Below the pieces are notes generated by a model. That model worked only from the letters and a program-made list of their open reading frames with translations. It was not told where the DNA came from and did not search any database. A stretch of DNA of 8,562 nt from the NCBI GenBank assembly GCA_018335615.1, contig JAGXRS010000375.1, forward strand, positions 1 to 8,562, written 5' to 3'. The position numbers were made by a program, and so were the translations under genes. The DNA comes from Hydrogenophaga sp. (GTDB lineage Bacteria > Pseudomonadota > Gammaproteobacteria > Burkholderiales > Burkholderiaceae_C). Positions 1-6,946 of the stretch are shown here, one piece after another. How positions within the stretch are numbered: position 1 is the stretch's first letter; each line of letters begins with the position of its first letter.

Positions 1-1794
1 CCCCGTGTCTTCCGCTTTTCATGGGGTCATTGCGCCGAGCGCGTGGGCATGACGCTGGTCGGCTGGTTCGAGGCCCGCCGCGAAAAGCGCGAAGCGGTGG
101 AAGACCAGCGCATCGGTCAACGGGCGGCGCGAGAGCGCAAGAAGGTGGTCGAAGTGGATCGGGTCGACATCGAGGAGCACCAGCCGGTACCCGAGCCCGT
201 GCCCGTGCCCGTGCCCGTGGTCGTCGAGCCGGCCGCGGTGGTGGATGCGCCCAAGAGCGAGCGGGTGGCGAAAGAACGCCAGAAGCCGCTGATCACCGAG
301 ATGCAGGACAACAAGCTCCCGCAGGTGGACCTGCTGGACAGTGCACCGCTGAACCAGCCGGGTGTGGACAGCCAGACCATGGAGATGACCAGCCGCCTGA
401 TCGAGAAGAAGCTCAAGGACTTTGGCGTGGAGGTGCGCGTGGTGGCGGCCGCGCCGGGGCCGGTGATCACGCGTTACGAAATCGAGCCAGCCACCGGGGT
501 GAAGGGTTCGCAGATCGTGAACCTGGGCCGCGATCTGGCGCGCTCGCTGTCGCTGGTGTCGATCCGCGTGATCGAAACCATCCCCGGCAAGAACCTGATG
601 GCGCTGGAGTTGCCCAACGCCAAGCGGCAGATGATCAAGCTCAGCGAGATCCTGGGCTCACCGGTCTACCACGACGCCAAGTCGATGCTGACCATGGGCC
701 TGGGCAAGGACATCGGTGGGCAGCCGGTGGTGGCCGACCTGGCGAAGATGCCGCACTGTCTGGTGGCGGGTACCACCGGCTCGGGCAAGTCGGTCGGCAT
801 CAACGCCATGATTTTGTCGCTGCTCTACAAGGCCGACGCCAAGGACGTGCGCCTGCTGCTGATCGACCCGAAGATGCTGGAAATGAGCGTCTACGAAGGC
901 ATTCCGCACCTGTTGGCGCCCGTGGTCACCGACATGAAGCACGCGGCCAACGGCCTGAACTGGTGCGTGGCCGAGATGGAAAAGCGCTACAAGCTCATGA
1001 GCAAGATGGGCGTGCGCAACCTGGCAGGCTACAACGCCAAGATTGACGAAGCCAACGCGCGCGGCGAGATCATCGGCAACCCTTTCAGCCTCACGCCGGA
1101 GCAGCCCGAGCCGCTGGAGCGCCTGCCCTACATCGTGGTGGTGATCGACGAGCTGGCCGACCTGATGATGGTGGTGGGCAAGAAGATCGAGGAGCTCATT
1201 GCCCGGCTGGCGCAGAAGGCCCGGGCGGCGGGTATCCACCTGATTCTGGCCACCCAGCGCCCGAGCGTGGACGTGATCACCGGCCTGATCAAGGCCAACA
1301 TTCCCACCCGTTTGTCGTTCCAGGTCAGCAGCAAGATCGACAGCCGCACCATCCTGGACCAGATGGGCGCCGAGAGCCTGCTGGGTATGGGCGACATGCT
1401 CTACATGCCCTCGGGCACGGGTTTTCCGATCCGCGTGCACGGCGCTTTCGTGAGCGACGACGAGGTGCACCGCGTGGTGGCCTTCCTGAAGGAGCAGGGG
1501 GGGGAGCCCAATTACATCGACGGTGTGCTGGAAGGTGGCGTGGCCGACGGCGACGGGGCTGACGGCATGGGCGAGGGCGGAGGCGAAGCCGGTGAGAAAG
1601 ATGCCTTGTACGACCAGGCGGTCGAGATCGTGCTCAAGGACCGCAAGGCCAGCATTTCCTATGTGCAGCGCAAGCTCAAGATTGGTTACAACCGGGCGGC
1701 GCGCCTGCTGGAAGATATGGAGTACGCGGGGCTGGTGAGTGCGCTCACCTCCAGCGGCCAGCGCGACATTCTCGTGCCGTCCCGCGGCGAATGA
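1..1794 (+). CDS. ftsK: DNA translocase FtsK, C-terminal part (5' end outside window)
   Basis: FtsK is a membrane-anchored hexameric ATPase at the division septum. It pumps chromosome DNA and activates XerCD recombination at dif. Frame 1 is open from base 1, and the residues before the first internal start (GTG at 43) still read like the end of the FtsK membrane domain (FSWGHCAERVG), so the true start is upstream; 597 residues are visible. Fragment numbering: a Pro/Val-rich linker near 60-80, the alpha/beta motor from about 100, Walker A GTTGSGKS at 257-264 (769-792), Walker B VVVIDE ending at Asp383-Glu384, and the FtsK-typical ATQRPSVDVITG from 417. A Gly/Asp/Glu-rich linker (about 506-533) leads to the gamma winged-helix domain (534-597), which in characterised FtsKs reads KOPS and contacts XerD. 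The linker is far shorter than in E. coli FtsK, as is common elsewhere. No frameshift is seen. The stop lies 44 nt before lolA. The family call is very secure. Confidence 0.97.
   Translation, partial: PRVFRFSWGHCAERVGMTLVGWFEARREKREAVEDQRIGQRAARERKKVVEVDRVDIEEHQPVPEPVPVPVPVVVEPAAVVDAPKSERVAKERQKPLITEMQDNKLPQVDLLDSAPLNQPGVDSQTMEMTSRLIEKKLKDFGVEVRVVAAAPGPVITRYEIEPATGVKGSQIVNLGRDLARSLSLVSIRVIETIPGKNLMALELPNAKRQMIKLSEILGSPVYHDAKSMLTMGLGKDIGGQPVVADLAKMPHCLVAGTTGSGKSVGINAMILSLLYKADAKDVRLLLIDPKMLEMSVYEGIPHLLAPVVTDMKHAANGLNWCVAEMEKRYKLMSKMGVRNLAGYNAKIDEANARGEIIGNPFSLTPEQPEPLERLPYIVVVIDELADLMMVVGKKIEELIARLAQKARAAGIHLILATQRPSVDVITGLIKANIPTRLSFQVSSKIDSRTILDQMGAESLLGMGDMLYMPSGTGFPIRVHGAFVSDDEVHRVVAFLKEQGGEPNYIDGVLEGGVADGDGADGMGEGGGEAGEKDALYDQAVEIVLKDRKASISYVQRKLKIGYNRAARLLEDMEYAGLVSALTSSGQRDILVPSRGE
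196..219 (+). repeat. Four tandem CCCGTG hexamers inside ftsK
   Basis: Four perfect copies of CCCGTG encode Pro-Val four times in the FtsK linker between membrane domain and motor. The unit is six bases, so gain or loss of copies would keep the reading frame and only change linker length. A further Val-Val and other Pro/Val codons flank it. Confidence 0.9.
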
Positions 1795-1838
1795 GCCTGC
1801 GGATGCAACCTTGCCCGAGCCATCGGGTCAGATCGCCC

Positions 1839-2477
1839 ATGATCAAATTGCTTTTCTCTTCAGCCGCGCTTGCGCTGGCGTCGCTATCGGCACAGGCCGA
1901 TGGCCTGAAAGACCTGGAGCGCTTCCTGCGCGAGGTGGGCAGCGCGCAGGCGGGCTTCACCCAGGTGGTGACTTCCCCCCAACGGGTGGGCGAGGCCACG
2001 GCCCGCAGCAAGACGTCCAGTGGCAGCTTCGAGTTCCAGCGCCCAAACCGCTTCCGCTTCGAATACACCCGGCCATTCGAGCAGACCATCGTGGCCGACG
2101 GCCAGACGCTGTGGCTCTACGACGCCGATCTGAACCAGGTCACGGCACGCAAGCAGCAGGAGGTGCTGGGCAGCACACCCGCAGCCCTGATTGCGGCCGG
2201 CACCGACATGCGGGCGCTGTCGGAGGCTTTCGAGTTGAAGAGTGCACCGGCGCGCGACGGCATGGAGTGGGTCGATGCCCGTCCGCGGCAGAAGGAAGGC
2301 CAGCTGCAAAGCGTGCGGGTGGGTTTCCGGCAAGGCCAGCTGGCCGTGCTGGAGATCGCCGACAGCCTGGGCCAGCGCTCCGTGCTGAGCTTCACCGACT
2401 GGAAGGGCAATGCGCCCTTGCCGGCCGAGCGCTTCCGTTTCCAGCCGCCGGCGGGTGCCGACGTCATCCGGCCCTGA
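1839..2477 (+). CDS. lolA: Outer-membrane lipoprotein carrier protein LolA
   Basis: LolA takes mature lipoproteins from the inner-membrane LolCDE complex and carries them through the periplasm to LolB. The predicted precursor is 212 residues, close to E. coli LolA (about 203). Residues 1-20 form a Sec signal peptide: Lys3, a hydrophobic core (LLFSSAALALASL), then AQA before DG, a good signal peptidase I site. The mature part has LolA landmarks: FEFQRPNRFRFEY (Arg68 of the precursor lies where the functionally important Arg of E. coli LolA is expected), VADGQTLWLYD with the family's DG-LW pattern, and the C-terminal FRFQPPAGADVI. The start at 1839 was chosen because it puts the signal peptide at the N-terminus. 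In-frame ATGs at 1791 (overlapping the ftsK stop as ATGA) and 1803 would add 16 or 12 residues with several Arg. The Shine-Dalgarno signal is weak, so coupling to ftsK is plausible. rarA begins 7 nt after the stop. Confidence 0.92.
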   Translation: MIKLLFSSAALALASLSAQADGLKDLERFLREVGSAQAGFTQVVTSPQRVGEATARSKTSSGSFEFQRPNRFRFEYTRPFEQTIVADGQTLWLYDADLNQVTARKQQEVLGSTPAALIAAGTDMRALSEAFELKSAPARDGMEWVDARPRQKEGQLQSVRVGFRQGQLAVLEIADSLGQRSVLSFTDWKGNAPLPAERFRFQPPAGADVIRP

Positions 2478-2484
2478 CCTGTCC

Positions 2485-3780
2485 GTGCCCCCGTCCGCCG
2501 CACCGCACACGCCCCTGGCCGAACGCCTGCGCCCGCGCACGCTGGGCGATGTGATCGGCCAGCAGCACCTGCTGGGCGAGGGCATGGCGCTGCGGCTGGC
2601 GTTCGAGTCGGGTCAGCCGCACAGCTGCATTCTCTGGGGCCCTCCGGGTGTGGGCAAGACCACCATCGCCCGCCTGATGGCCGACGCGTTCGATGCACAG
2701 TTCATCACCATCAGCGCGGTGCTCGGCGGCGTGAAAGACATCCGCGAGGCGGTGGACCAGGCGCTGGCGGCGCGTGACGGCCTGCAGCAGCGGCGCACCA
2801 TCGTCTTCGTCGACGAGGTGCACCGCTTCAACAAGAGCCAGCAGGACGCGTTCCTGCCACATGTGGAAAGCGGCCTGTTCACCTTCATCGGCGCCACCAC
2901 CGAAAACCCGTCGTTCGAGGTCAATTCCGCATTGCTCTCCCGCGCTGCAGTGTATGTGCTGCAGCCGCTGGGCGAGGACGATCTGCGGCAGATCGTGGCG
3001 CGAGCCCAGGGCATCCAGGCGGTGCCCCCGATCGAGTCTGCGGCAACCGACCGGCTGATCGCCTACGCCGACGGCGATGCGCGGCGCCTGCTCAACACGC
3101 TGGAGACGCTGGCGGTGGCGGCGGGGCGTGAGCAGTTGCCCGAGGTGACCGACGCCTGGCTGCTCAAGGTGCTGGGCGAGCGCATGCGCCGCTACGACAA
3201 GGGCGGCGAGCAGTTCTACGACACCATCAGCGCGCTGCACAAAAGCGTGCGTGGCAGCGACCCCGACGCCGCCCTGTACTGGTTCGTGCGCATGCTCGAC
3301 GGCGGCGCCGACCCGCGCTACATGGCGCGCCGTTTCATCCGCATGGCCAGCGAAGACATCGGCCTGGCCGATCCGCGCGCCTTGCGCCTGGCGCTGGACG
3401 CGGCCGAGGTCTACGAGCGCCTGGGCACGCCCGAAGGGGAGCTCGCCCTGGCCGAGTGCGTGGTGTACCTGGCGGTGGCGCCGAAATCGAACGCGGTCTA
3501 CAAGGCCTTCAACGCGGCCAAGGCCTTCGTGAAGAAGGACGGCACCCGCCCGGTGCCCATGCACCTGCGCAATGCGCCGACGAAGCTCATGAAAGAGCTG
3601 GACCACGGCAAAGGCTATCGGTATGCCCATGACGAGGCGGGTGGCTTCGCGGCGGGTGAACGTTACCTGCCCGAGGGCATGGCTGAGCCCGGTTTCTATC
3701 AACCGGTGGAGCGCGGGCTTGAGATTCGCATCGCCGATAAGCTGCGCGAGCTCAGGAAACTGAACAATCAAAAGAACTAA
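2485..3780 (+). CDS. rarA: Replication-associated recombination protein A (RarA/MgsA, AAA+ ATPase)
   Basis: RarA belongs to the clamp-loader-like AAA+ family (bacterial counterpart of Mgs1/WRNIP1). It acts at stalled replication forks, where E. coli RarA interacts with SSB. The predicted protein is 431 residues (E. coli 447). Visible in order: PLAERLRPRTLGDVIGQ near the N-terminus, Walker A GPPGVGKTT at 52-60 (2638-2664), Walker B IVFVDEVH at 106-113 followed by RFNKSQQDAFLPH, sensor 1 GATTENPSFEVNSALLSR, sensor 2 region DARRLLNTLE, and the C-terminal oligomerisation half with LHKSVRGSDPDAALYW, APKSNAVYKAF and HLRNAPTKLMKEL. The start is uncertain: no ATG lies near the conserved N-terminus. 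GTG at 2485, 7 nt after the lolA stop, gives the best fit. An ATG at 2410 would add 25 Arg/Ser-rich residues and overlap lolA by 68 nt; GTG 2455 is also possible. No clear ribosome site precedes 2485, so coupling to lolA translation is likely. Family identity is very secure. Confidence 0.95.
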   Translation: MPPSAAPHTPLAERLRPRTLGDVIGQQHLLGEGMALRLAFESGQPHSCILWGPPGVGKTTIARLMADAFDAQFITISAVLGGVKDIREAVDQALAARDGLQQRRTIVFVDEVHRFNKSQQDAFLPHVESGLFTFIGATTENPSFEVNSALLSRAAVYVLQPLGEDDLRQIVARAQGIQAVPPIESAATDRLIAYADGDARRLLNTLETLAVAAGREQLPEVTDAWLLKVLGERMRRYDKGGEQFYDTISALHKSVRGSDPDAALYWFVRMLDGGADPRYMARRFIRMASEDIGLADPRALRLALDAAEVYERLGTPEGELALAECVVYLAVAPKSNAVYKAFNAAKAFVKKDGTRPVPMHLRNAPTKLMKELDHGKGYRYAHDEAGGFAAGERYLPEGMAEPGFYQPVERGLEIRIADKLRELRKLNNQKN

Positions 3781-3884
3781 TGCAAACCGAATCCCGCTGA
3801 TGCAGCGCCGCCGAGCGTTCTGAAATCAGGGGAAACCCGCGTCTGCTAAGGGCTTACACGCATGAGCCGCTTGTGACGCGTCGC

Positions 3885-3890
3885 TACAAT
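3885..3890 (+). promoter_or_regulatory. Candidate -10 box (TACAAT) upstream of livH
   Basis: TACAAT differs from the sigma70 -10 consensus at one position and lies in the only long gap between rarA and livH. No good -35 is found 16-18 nt upstream (the hexamer there is about ATGAGC), so a real promoter here would be weak or activator-dependent. An 8-bp palindrome, GACGCGTC (3875-3882), sits just upstream in the spacer and could be an operator half or chance. Predicted transcription start is about 3896-3898, leaving a leader of about 110 nt. Confidence 0.45.
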
Positions 3891-3944
3891 CCCGCCACCA
3901 ACCCGCAGTCTGTCCTGTTCCAAGGTCGAGCTGGCGGGTTTTTT
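3891..3944 (+). terminator. Terminator-like hairpin with T6 tract between rarA and livH
   Basis: CCCGCCA (3891-3897) is a perfect reverse complement of TGGCGGG (3932-3938), directly followed by six T (3939-3944): an intrinsic-terminator pattern, though with a long 34-nt loop. A second 5' arm, AACCCGC (3900-3906), pairs with the overlapping GCGGGTT (3934-3940), adding AG/CT after a bulged G and giving a 22-nt loop. The two 5' arms compete for one 3' arm. It could end read-through from ftsK-lolA-rarA, attenuate livH transcription, or end a very short RNA from the TACAAT box. The structure is read directly; the function is inferred. Confidence 0.55.
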
Positions 3945-4005
3945 GCTAAGTTGAAGCGGCCAGAACGGCGCACTGCCCGGTCTGATACAACTCTCGGAGA
4001 ACTTC

Positions 4006-4935
4006 ATGGAAACCTTGCTACAGCAGATCATCAACGGTCTGGTCCTGGGCAGTATGTACGCGCTGGTGGCCCTGGGCTACACCATGGTGTACGGCATCAT
4101 CGGACTCATCAACTTCGCCCACGGCGACGTGCTCATGGTGGGCGCGCTCACCAGCTGGACCATCATCGCCGGCATGCGCGAATCGGCGCCCGACCTGCCG
4201 GGCTGGCTCATGCTGCTGCTCGCCACGGCCATTGCCATGGTGGTCTGTGCGGCGCTCAATTTCACGATCGAGAAACTCGCCTACCGGCCACTGCGCAATT
4301 CCTCGCGCCTGGCGCCGCTCATCACGGCCATCGGCATGTCGCTGCTGCTGCAGACCCTGGCCATGATCATCTGGAAGCCCAACCCCAAGTCCTACCCCAC
4401 CATGCTCTCCTCGGAGCCGATCCATCTGGGTGGCGCGGTCATTTCCGTGACGCAGGTGACCATTCTGGCCGTGACCGCCATCACCCTGGCCGTGCTGATG
4501 TGGCTGGTCAACCGCACCAACCTGGGGCGGGCCATGCGGGCGACGGCCGAGAATCCGCGGGTGGCGGCCCTGATGGGCATCCGGCCCGACGTGGTGATTT
4601 CCGCCACCTTCATCATCGGTGCCATGCTGGCGGCCATTGCCGGCGTGATGTGGGCCTCCAACTACGGCACCGTGCAGCACGCCATGGGCTTCATGCCGGG
4701 CCTGAAGGCTTTCGTGGCCGCGGTGATGGGCGGTATCGGCAACCTGGCCGGTGCGGTGGTGGGCGGCATTGCGCTGGGCCTGATTGAATCGCTGGGCGCC
4801 GGCTACCTGGGCAAGCTCACCGGTGGCGTGCTGGGCAGCCAGTACACCGACATCTTCGCCTTCATCGTGCTGGCCATTGTGCTGACCCTGCGTCCTTCTG
4901 GTTTGCTGGGCGAGCGTGTGGCAGACCGTGCCTGA
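4006..4935 (+). CDS. livH: Branched-chain amino acid ABC transporter permease LivH
   Basis: LivH is one of two inner-membrane permease subunits of the HAAT-family importer; with LivM it forms the channel for Leu/Ile/Val or related amino acids. The 309-residue length matches E. coli LivH (308). The N-terminus QQIINGLVLGSMYALVALG and the following YTMVYGIIGLINFAHGD are hallmark LivH sequence. Hydrophobic stretches occur around residues 8-30, 45-58, 64-82, 100-125, 144-168, 204-225, 235-262 and 280-300. The cytoplasmic loop that docks on the ATPase carries AENPRVAALMGIRPD (Glu182), an EAA-like motif, followed by a glycine-rich GGIGNLAGAVVGG. GGAG at 3996-3999, 6 nt before the ATG, supports the start. 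livM follows after 15 nt, so the pair is almost surely cotranscribed and coupled. The family also carries urea, amides and other amino acids, so the exact substrate cannot be read here. Confidence 0.95.
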   Translation: METLLQQIINGLVLGSMYALVALGYTMVYGIIGLINFAHGDVLMVGALTSWTIIAGMRESAPDLPGWLMLLLATAIAMVVCAALNFTIEKLAYRPLRNSSRLAPLITAIGMSLLLQTLAMIIWKPNPKSYPTMLSSEPIHLGGAVISVTQVTILAVTAITLAVLMWLVNRTNLGRAMRATAENPRVAALMGIRPDVVISATFIIGAMLAAIAGVMWASNYGTVQHAMGFMPGLKAFVAAVMGGIGNLAGAVVGGIALGLIESLGAGYLGKLTGGVLGSQYTDIFAFIVLAIVLTLRPSGLLGERVADRA

Positions 4936-4950
4936 TTCCGGGAGAACACC

Positions 4951-6036
4951 ATGATGAACACCAGAATCGGCAAACTTGTCGTCTTCCTGCTGGCCGCCGC
5001 GGCGTTGCTGCTGCTGCCGATCATCCTGCAGTCCACCGGCAGCAATTCCTGGGTGCGCATTCTGGACATTGCGCTGCTCTATGTACTGCTGGCGCTGGGC
5101 CTGAACATCGTGGTCGGTTATGCCGGCCTGCTCGACCTGGGCTATATCGCGTTCTTCGCGGTCGGCGCCTACATTTTTGCCCTGCTGGGTTCGCCCCACC
5201 TGGCGGAAACCTTCCCGGCCATCAAGGCCATGTTCCCCGACGGCCTTCACTACAGCATCTGGTGGGTGATGATTCTCGCGGCGGTGGTCGCGGGCATTGT
5301 CGGCATGATCCTGGGCGCGCCCACGCTCAAGCTGCGCGGCGACTACCTGGCCATCATCACGCTGGGCTTCGGCGAAATCATCCGCATCTTCCTGCTGAAC
5401 ATGGACCGCCCGGTGAACATCACCAACGGCCCCAAGGGCATCAGCCAGATCGACACCATTTCCGTTTTCGGACTCGACCTGGGCAAGCGCCTGACGATCG
5501 GGGATTTCACCTTCCAGCCGGTCACGCTGTACTACTACCTGTTCCTGTTCTTCGTGGTGCTGGCGGTGATCATTTCCTACCGCCTGCAGGACTCGCGCAT
5601 TGGCCGCGCCTGGATGGCCATCCGCGAAGACGAAATCGCGGCCAAGGCCATGGGCCTGAACACGCGCAACCTCAAGCTGCTGGCCTTCGGCATGGGCGCG
5701 TCGTTCGGTGGCGTGTCGGGCGTGCTGTTCGCCTCGTTCCAGCGCTTTGTGTCGCCCGAGTCCTTCTCCCTCATGGAGTCGGTGATGGTGGTGGCCATGG
5801 TGGTGCTGGGCGGCATCGGGCACATCCCGGGCGTGATCCTGGGCGCCTTGCTGCTGGCGGGCCTGCCCGAATTGCTGCGCCACGTGGCGCACCCGCTGAC
5901 CGCCATGACGGACGGTCGCCTGGCCCCTGAGATCCTGCGCCAGCTGCTCATTGCGTTGGCCATGGTGGTCGTCATGCTGATCCGGCCCAAGGGTCTGTGG
6001 CCGGCGCCTGAGCACGGCAAGTCCTTGTCCAAATGA
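4951..6036 (+). CDS. livM: Branched-chain amino acid ABC transporter permease LivM
   Basis: LivM is the second permease of the HAAT importer, partner of LivH. It has 361 residues, shorter than E. coli LivM (425), mainly because it lacks the long N-terminal extension; the short form is common in this family. Recognisable blocks are LLALGLNIVVGYAGLLDLGY (about 46-65), GDYLAIITLGFGEIIRI (about 130-146), the EAA-type ATPase-docking loop MAIREDEIAAKAMGLN (Glu226 to Asn237) and GGIGHIPGVILGALLLAGLP near the C-terminus. About eight to nine hydrophobic segments are visible, with a Lys-containing cytosolic tail ending in SLSK. Two ATGs stand in tandem (4951 and 4954) behind GGAG at 4941-4944; either may start translation, with one residue of difference. 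The stop TGA overlaps an in-frame livG ATG at 6033 as ATGA. Substrate is not decidable from sequence alone. Confidence 0.95.
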   Translation: MMNTRIGKLVVFLLAAAALLLLPIILQSTGSNSWVRILDIALLYVLLALGLNIVVGYAGLLDLGYIAFFAVGAYIFALLGSPHLAETFPAIKAMFPDGLHYSIWWVMILAAVVAGIVGMILGAPTLKLRGDYLAIITLGFGEIIRIFLLNMDRPVNITNGPKGISQIDTISVFGLDLGKRLTIGDFTFQPVTLYYYLFLFFVVLAVIISYRLQDSRIGRAWMAIREDEIAAKAMGLNTRNLKLLAFGMGASFGGVSGVLFASFQRFVSPESFSLMESVMVVAMVVLGGIGHIPGVILGALLLAGLPELLRHVAHPLTAMTDGRLAPEILRQLLIALAMVVVMLIRPKGLWPAPEHGKSLSK

Positions 6037-6038
6037 GC

Positions 6039-6042
6039 GGAG
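6039..6042 (+). promoter_or_regulatory. Shine-Dalgarno GGAG deciding the livG start
   Basis: GGAG lies 8 nt before the ATG at 6051 and downstream of the alternative ATG at 6033, so it can only serve the 6051 start. It overlaps the region just past the livM stop, consistent with translational coupling. Confidence 0.6.
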
Positions 6043-6050
6043 CCGACGAC

Positions 6051-6821
6051 ATGAGTGAAACCATTCTCAAGGTGGCCAACGTTTCCAAGCGTTTTGGCGG
6101 CTTGCAGGCCCTCAGCGATGTGGGCATGGAAATCCAGCGGGGCCAGGTGTACGGCCTGATCGGCCCCAACGGTGCCGGCAAGACCACGTTCTTCAACGTG
6201 CTGACGGGGCTGTACACGCCCGACAGCGGCACCTTCGAACTGGCGGGCAAACCGTATACGCCCACGGCGGTGCATGAGGTGGCCAAGGCGGGCATTGCCC
6301 GCACCTTCCAGAACATCCGCCTGTTCGCCGAGATGACGGCGCTGGAAAACGTGATGGTGGGGCGCCATGTGCGCACCCATTCGGGCCTGATTGGCGCTGT
6401 GTTGCGCACGCCCGGCTTCAAGCGCGAAGAGGCCGAGATCACCGCCCGGGCGCGTGAACTGCTGGAGTATGTGGGCATTGCCAAGTTCGCCGACTACAAG
6501 TCGCGCACGCTGAGCTACGGCGACCAGCGCCGCCTGGAGATTGCCCGCGCGCTGGCCACCGACCCGCAGCTGATCGCGCTGGATGAACCAGCCGCGGGCA
6601 TGAACGCCACCGAAAAAGTGATGTTGCGCGAACTGATCGACCGCATTCGCAACGACAACCGCACCATTCTGCTGATTGAGCACGACGTGAAGCTGGTCAT
6701 GGGGCTGTGCGACCGCGTCACCGTGCTGGACTACGGCAAGCAGCTGTCGTCTGGCACGCCCGCGGAAGTGCAGAACGATCCGAAGGTGATCGAAGCCTAC
6801 CTCGGCACCGGTGGTGGGTGA
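6051..6821 (+). CDS. livG: Branched-chain amino acid ABC transporter ATP-binding protein LivG
   Basis: LivG is one of two cytosolic ATPases powering the LivHM permease. The 256-residue length matches E. coli LivG (255). All ABC motifs are intact: Walker A GPNGAGKTT at residues 38-46 (6162-6188), Q-loop in ARTFQNIRLF, LivG-type signature LSYGDQRR from 154, Walker B LIALDEP with Asp178-Glu179, and the switch histidine in IEHD (His211). The C-terminal SGTPAEVQNDPKVIEAYLG is typical of the LivG/BCA_ABC_TP_C tail. The start at 6051 is preferred because GGAG precedes it by 8 nt and the residues fit the family; an ATG at 6033, overlapping the livM stop, would add six residues (MSGADD). A 125-nt gap with a strong palindrome separates it from livF, unlike the tight spacing before it. 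Confidence 0.96.
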   Translation: MSETILKVANVSKRFGGLQALSDVGMEIQRGQVYGLIGPNGAGKTTFFNVLTGLYTPDSGTFELAGKPYTPTAVHEVAKAGIARTFQNIRLFAEMTALENVMVGRHVRTHSGLIGAVLRTPGFKREEAEITARARELLEYVGIAKFADYKSRTLSYGDQRRLEIARALATDPQLIALDEPAAGMNATEKVMLRELIDRIRNDNRTILLIEHDVKLVMGLCDRVTVLDYGKQLSSGTPAEVQNDPKVIEAYLGTGGG

Positions 6822-6854
6822 GCATCCCCCACGCCACGCTGCGCACGTCATCCC

Positions 6855-6912
6855 AGGGGCAACATCGGCGGCCCGGCAGAGCCGGTTCCGCGATGTGCCG
6901 GGTGGAGCCCCT
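6855..6912 (+). repeat. Nested palindromic intergenic element between livG and livF
   Basis: An imperfect long hairpin fills the centre of the 125-nt livG-livF gap. The outer stem is AGGGGC (6855-6860) with GCCCCT (6907-6912). Inside, ACATC (6862-6866) pairs with GATGT (6892-6896), GCGG (6868-6871) with CCGC (6888-6891), and CCGGC (6873-6877) with GCCGG (6881-6885) around a 3-nt AGA loop. An alternative pairing joins CCCGGCA (6872-6878) to TGCCGGG (6896-6902). No long open frame fits and no T-run follows, so it does not look like a terminator. From memory it resembles dispersed palindromic repeats common between genes in Comamonadaceae; that is not verified here. A diverged copy lies after livF. 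Within the liv mRNA it could stabilise the upstream message or stall transcription or decay, altering the LivG:LivF ratio. Confidence 0.75.
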
Positions 6913-6946
6913 CGCGCCGGATGGAGCAACGAACAAGGAATAGAAC

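Noticed and set aside
117..470. 117-codon Ser/Thr-rich frame on the - strand in ftsK
   Set aside because: The Thr-Gly run is only the complement of the CCCGTG repeat; there is no independent evidence for a gene.
1..1794. KOPS-like GGGNAGGG sites near ftsK
   Set aside because: I saw no match in the stretches I checked by eye, and such sites are genome-wide strand markers that would say little about this locus.
1791..1838. Upstream lolA start at ATG 1791 overlapping the ftsK stop
   Set aside because: It would bury the signal peptide behind 16 extra residues containing several Arg; the 1839 start gives a normal signal peptide.
2464..3771. 435-codon open frame on the - strand across rarA
   Set aside because: It mirrors the rarA coding frame, has biased His/Arg/Gln composition and no recognisable motif or ribosome site.
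3862..3876. Tiny reading frame Met-Ser-Arg-Leu-stop that could be a leader peptide for liv attenuation
   Set aside because: It lies upstream of the TACAAT box, so it would not be in the transcript from that promoter. It has only one Leu codon and no ribosome site.
3873..4787. 304-codon + strand frame overlapping livH
   Set aside because: It is an out-of-frame shadow of livH; the livH frame has the ribosome site and all family motifs.
4018..6015. 665-codon open frame on the - strand across livH and livM
   Set aside because: It is antisense to two certain membrane-protein genes. Its product is full of His/Gln/Gly/Arg with no domain-like pattern, as expected from mirrored GC-rich codons.
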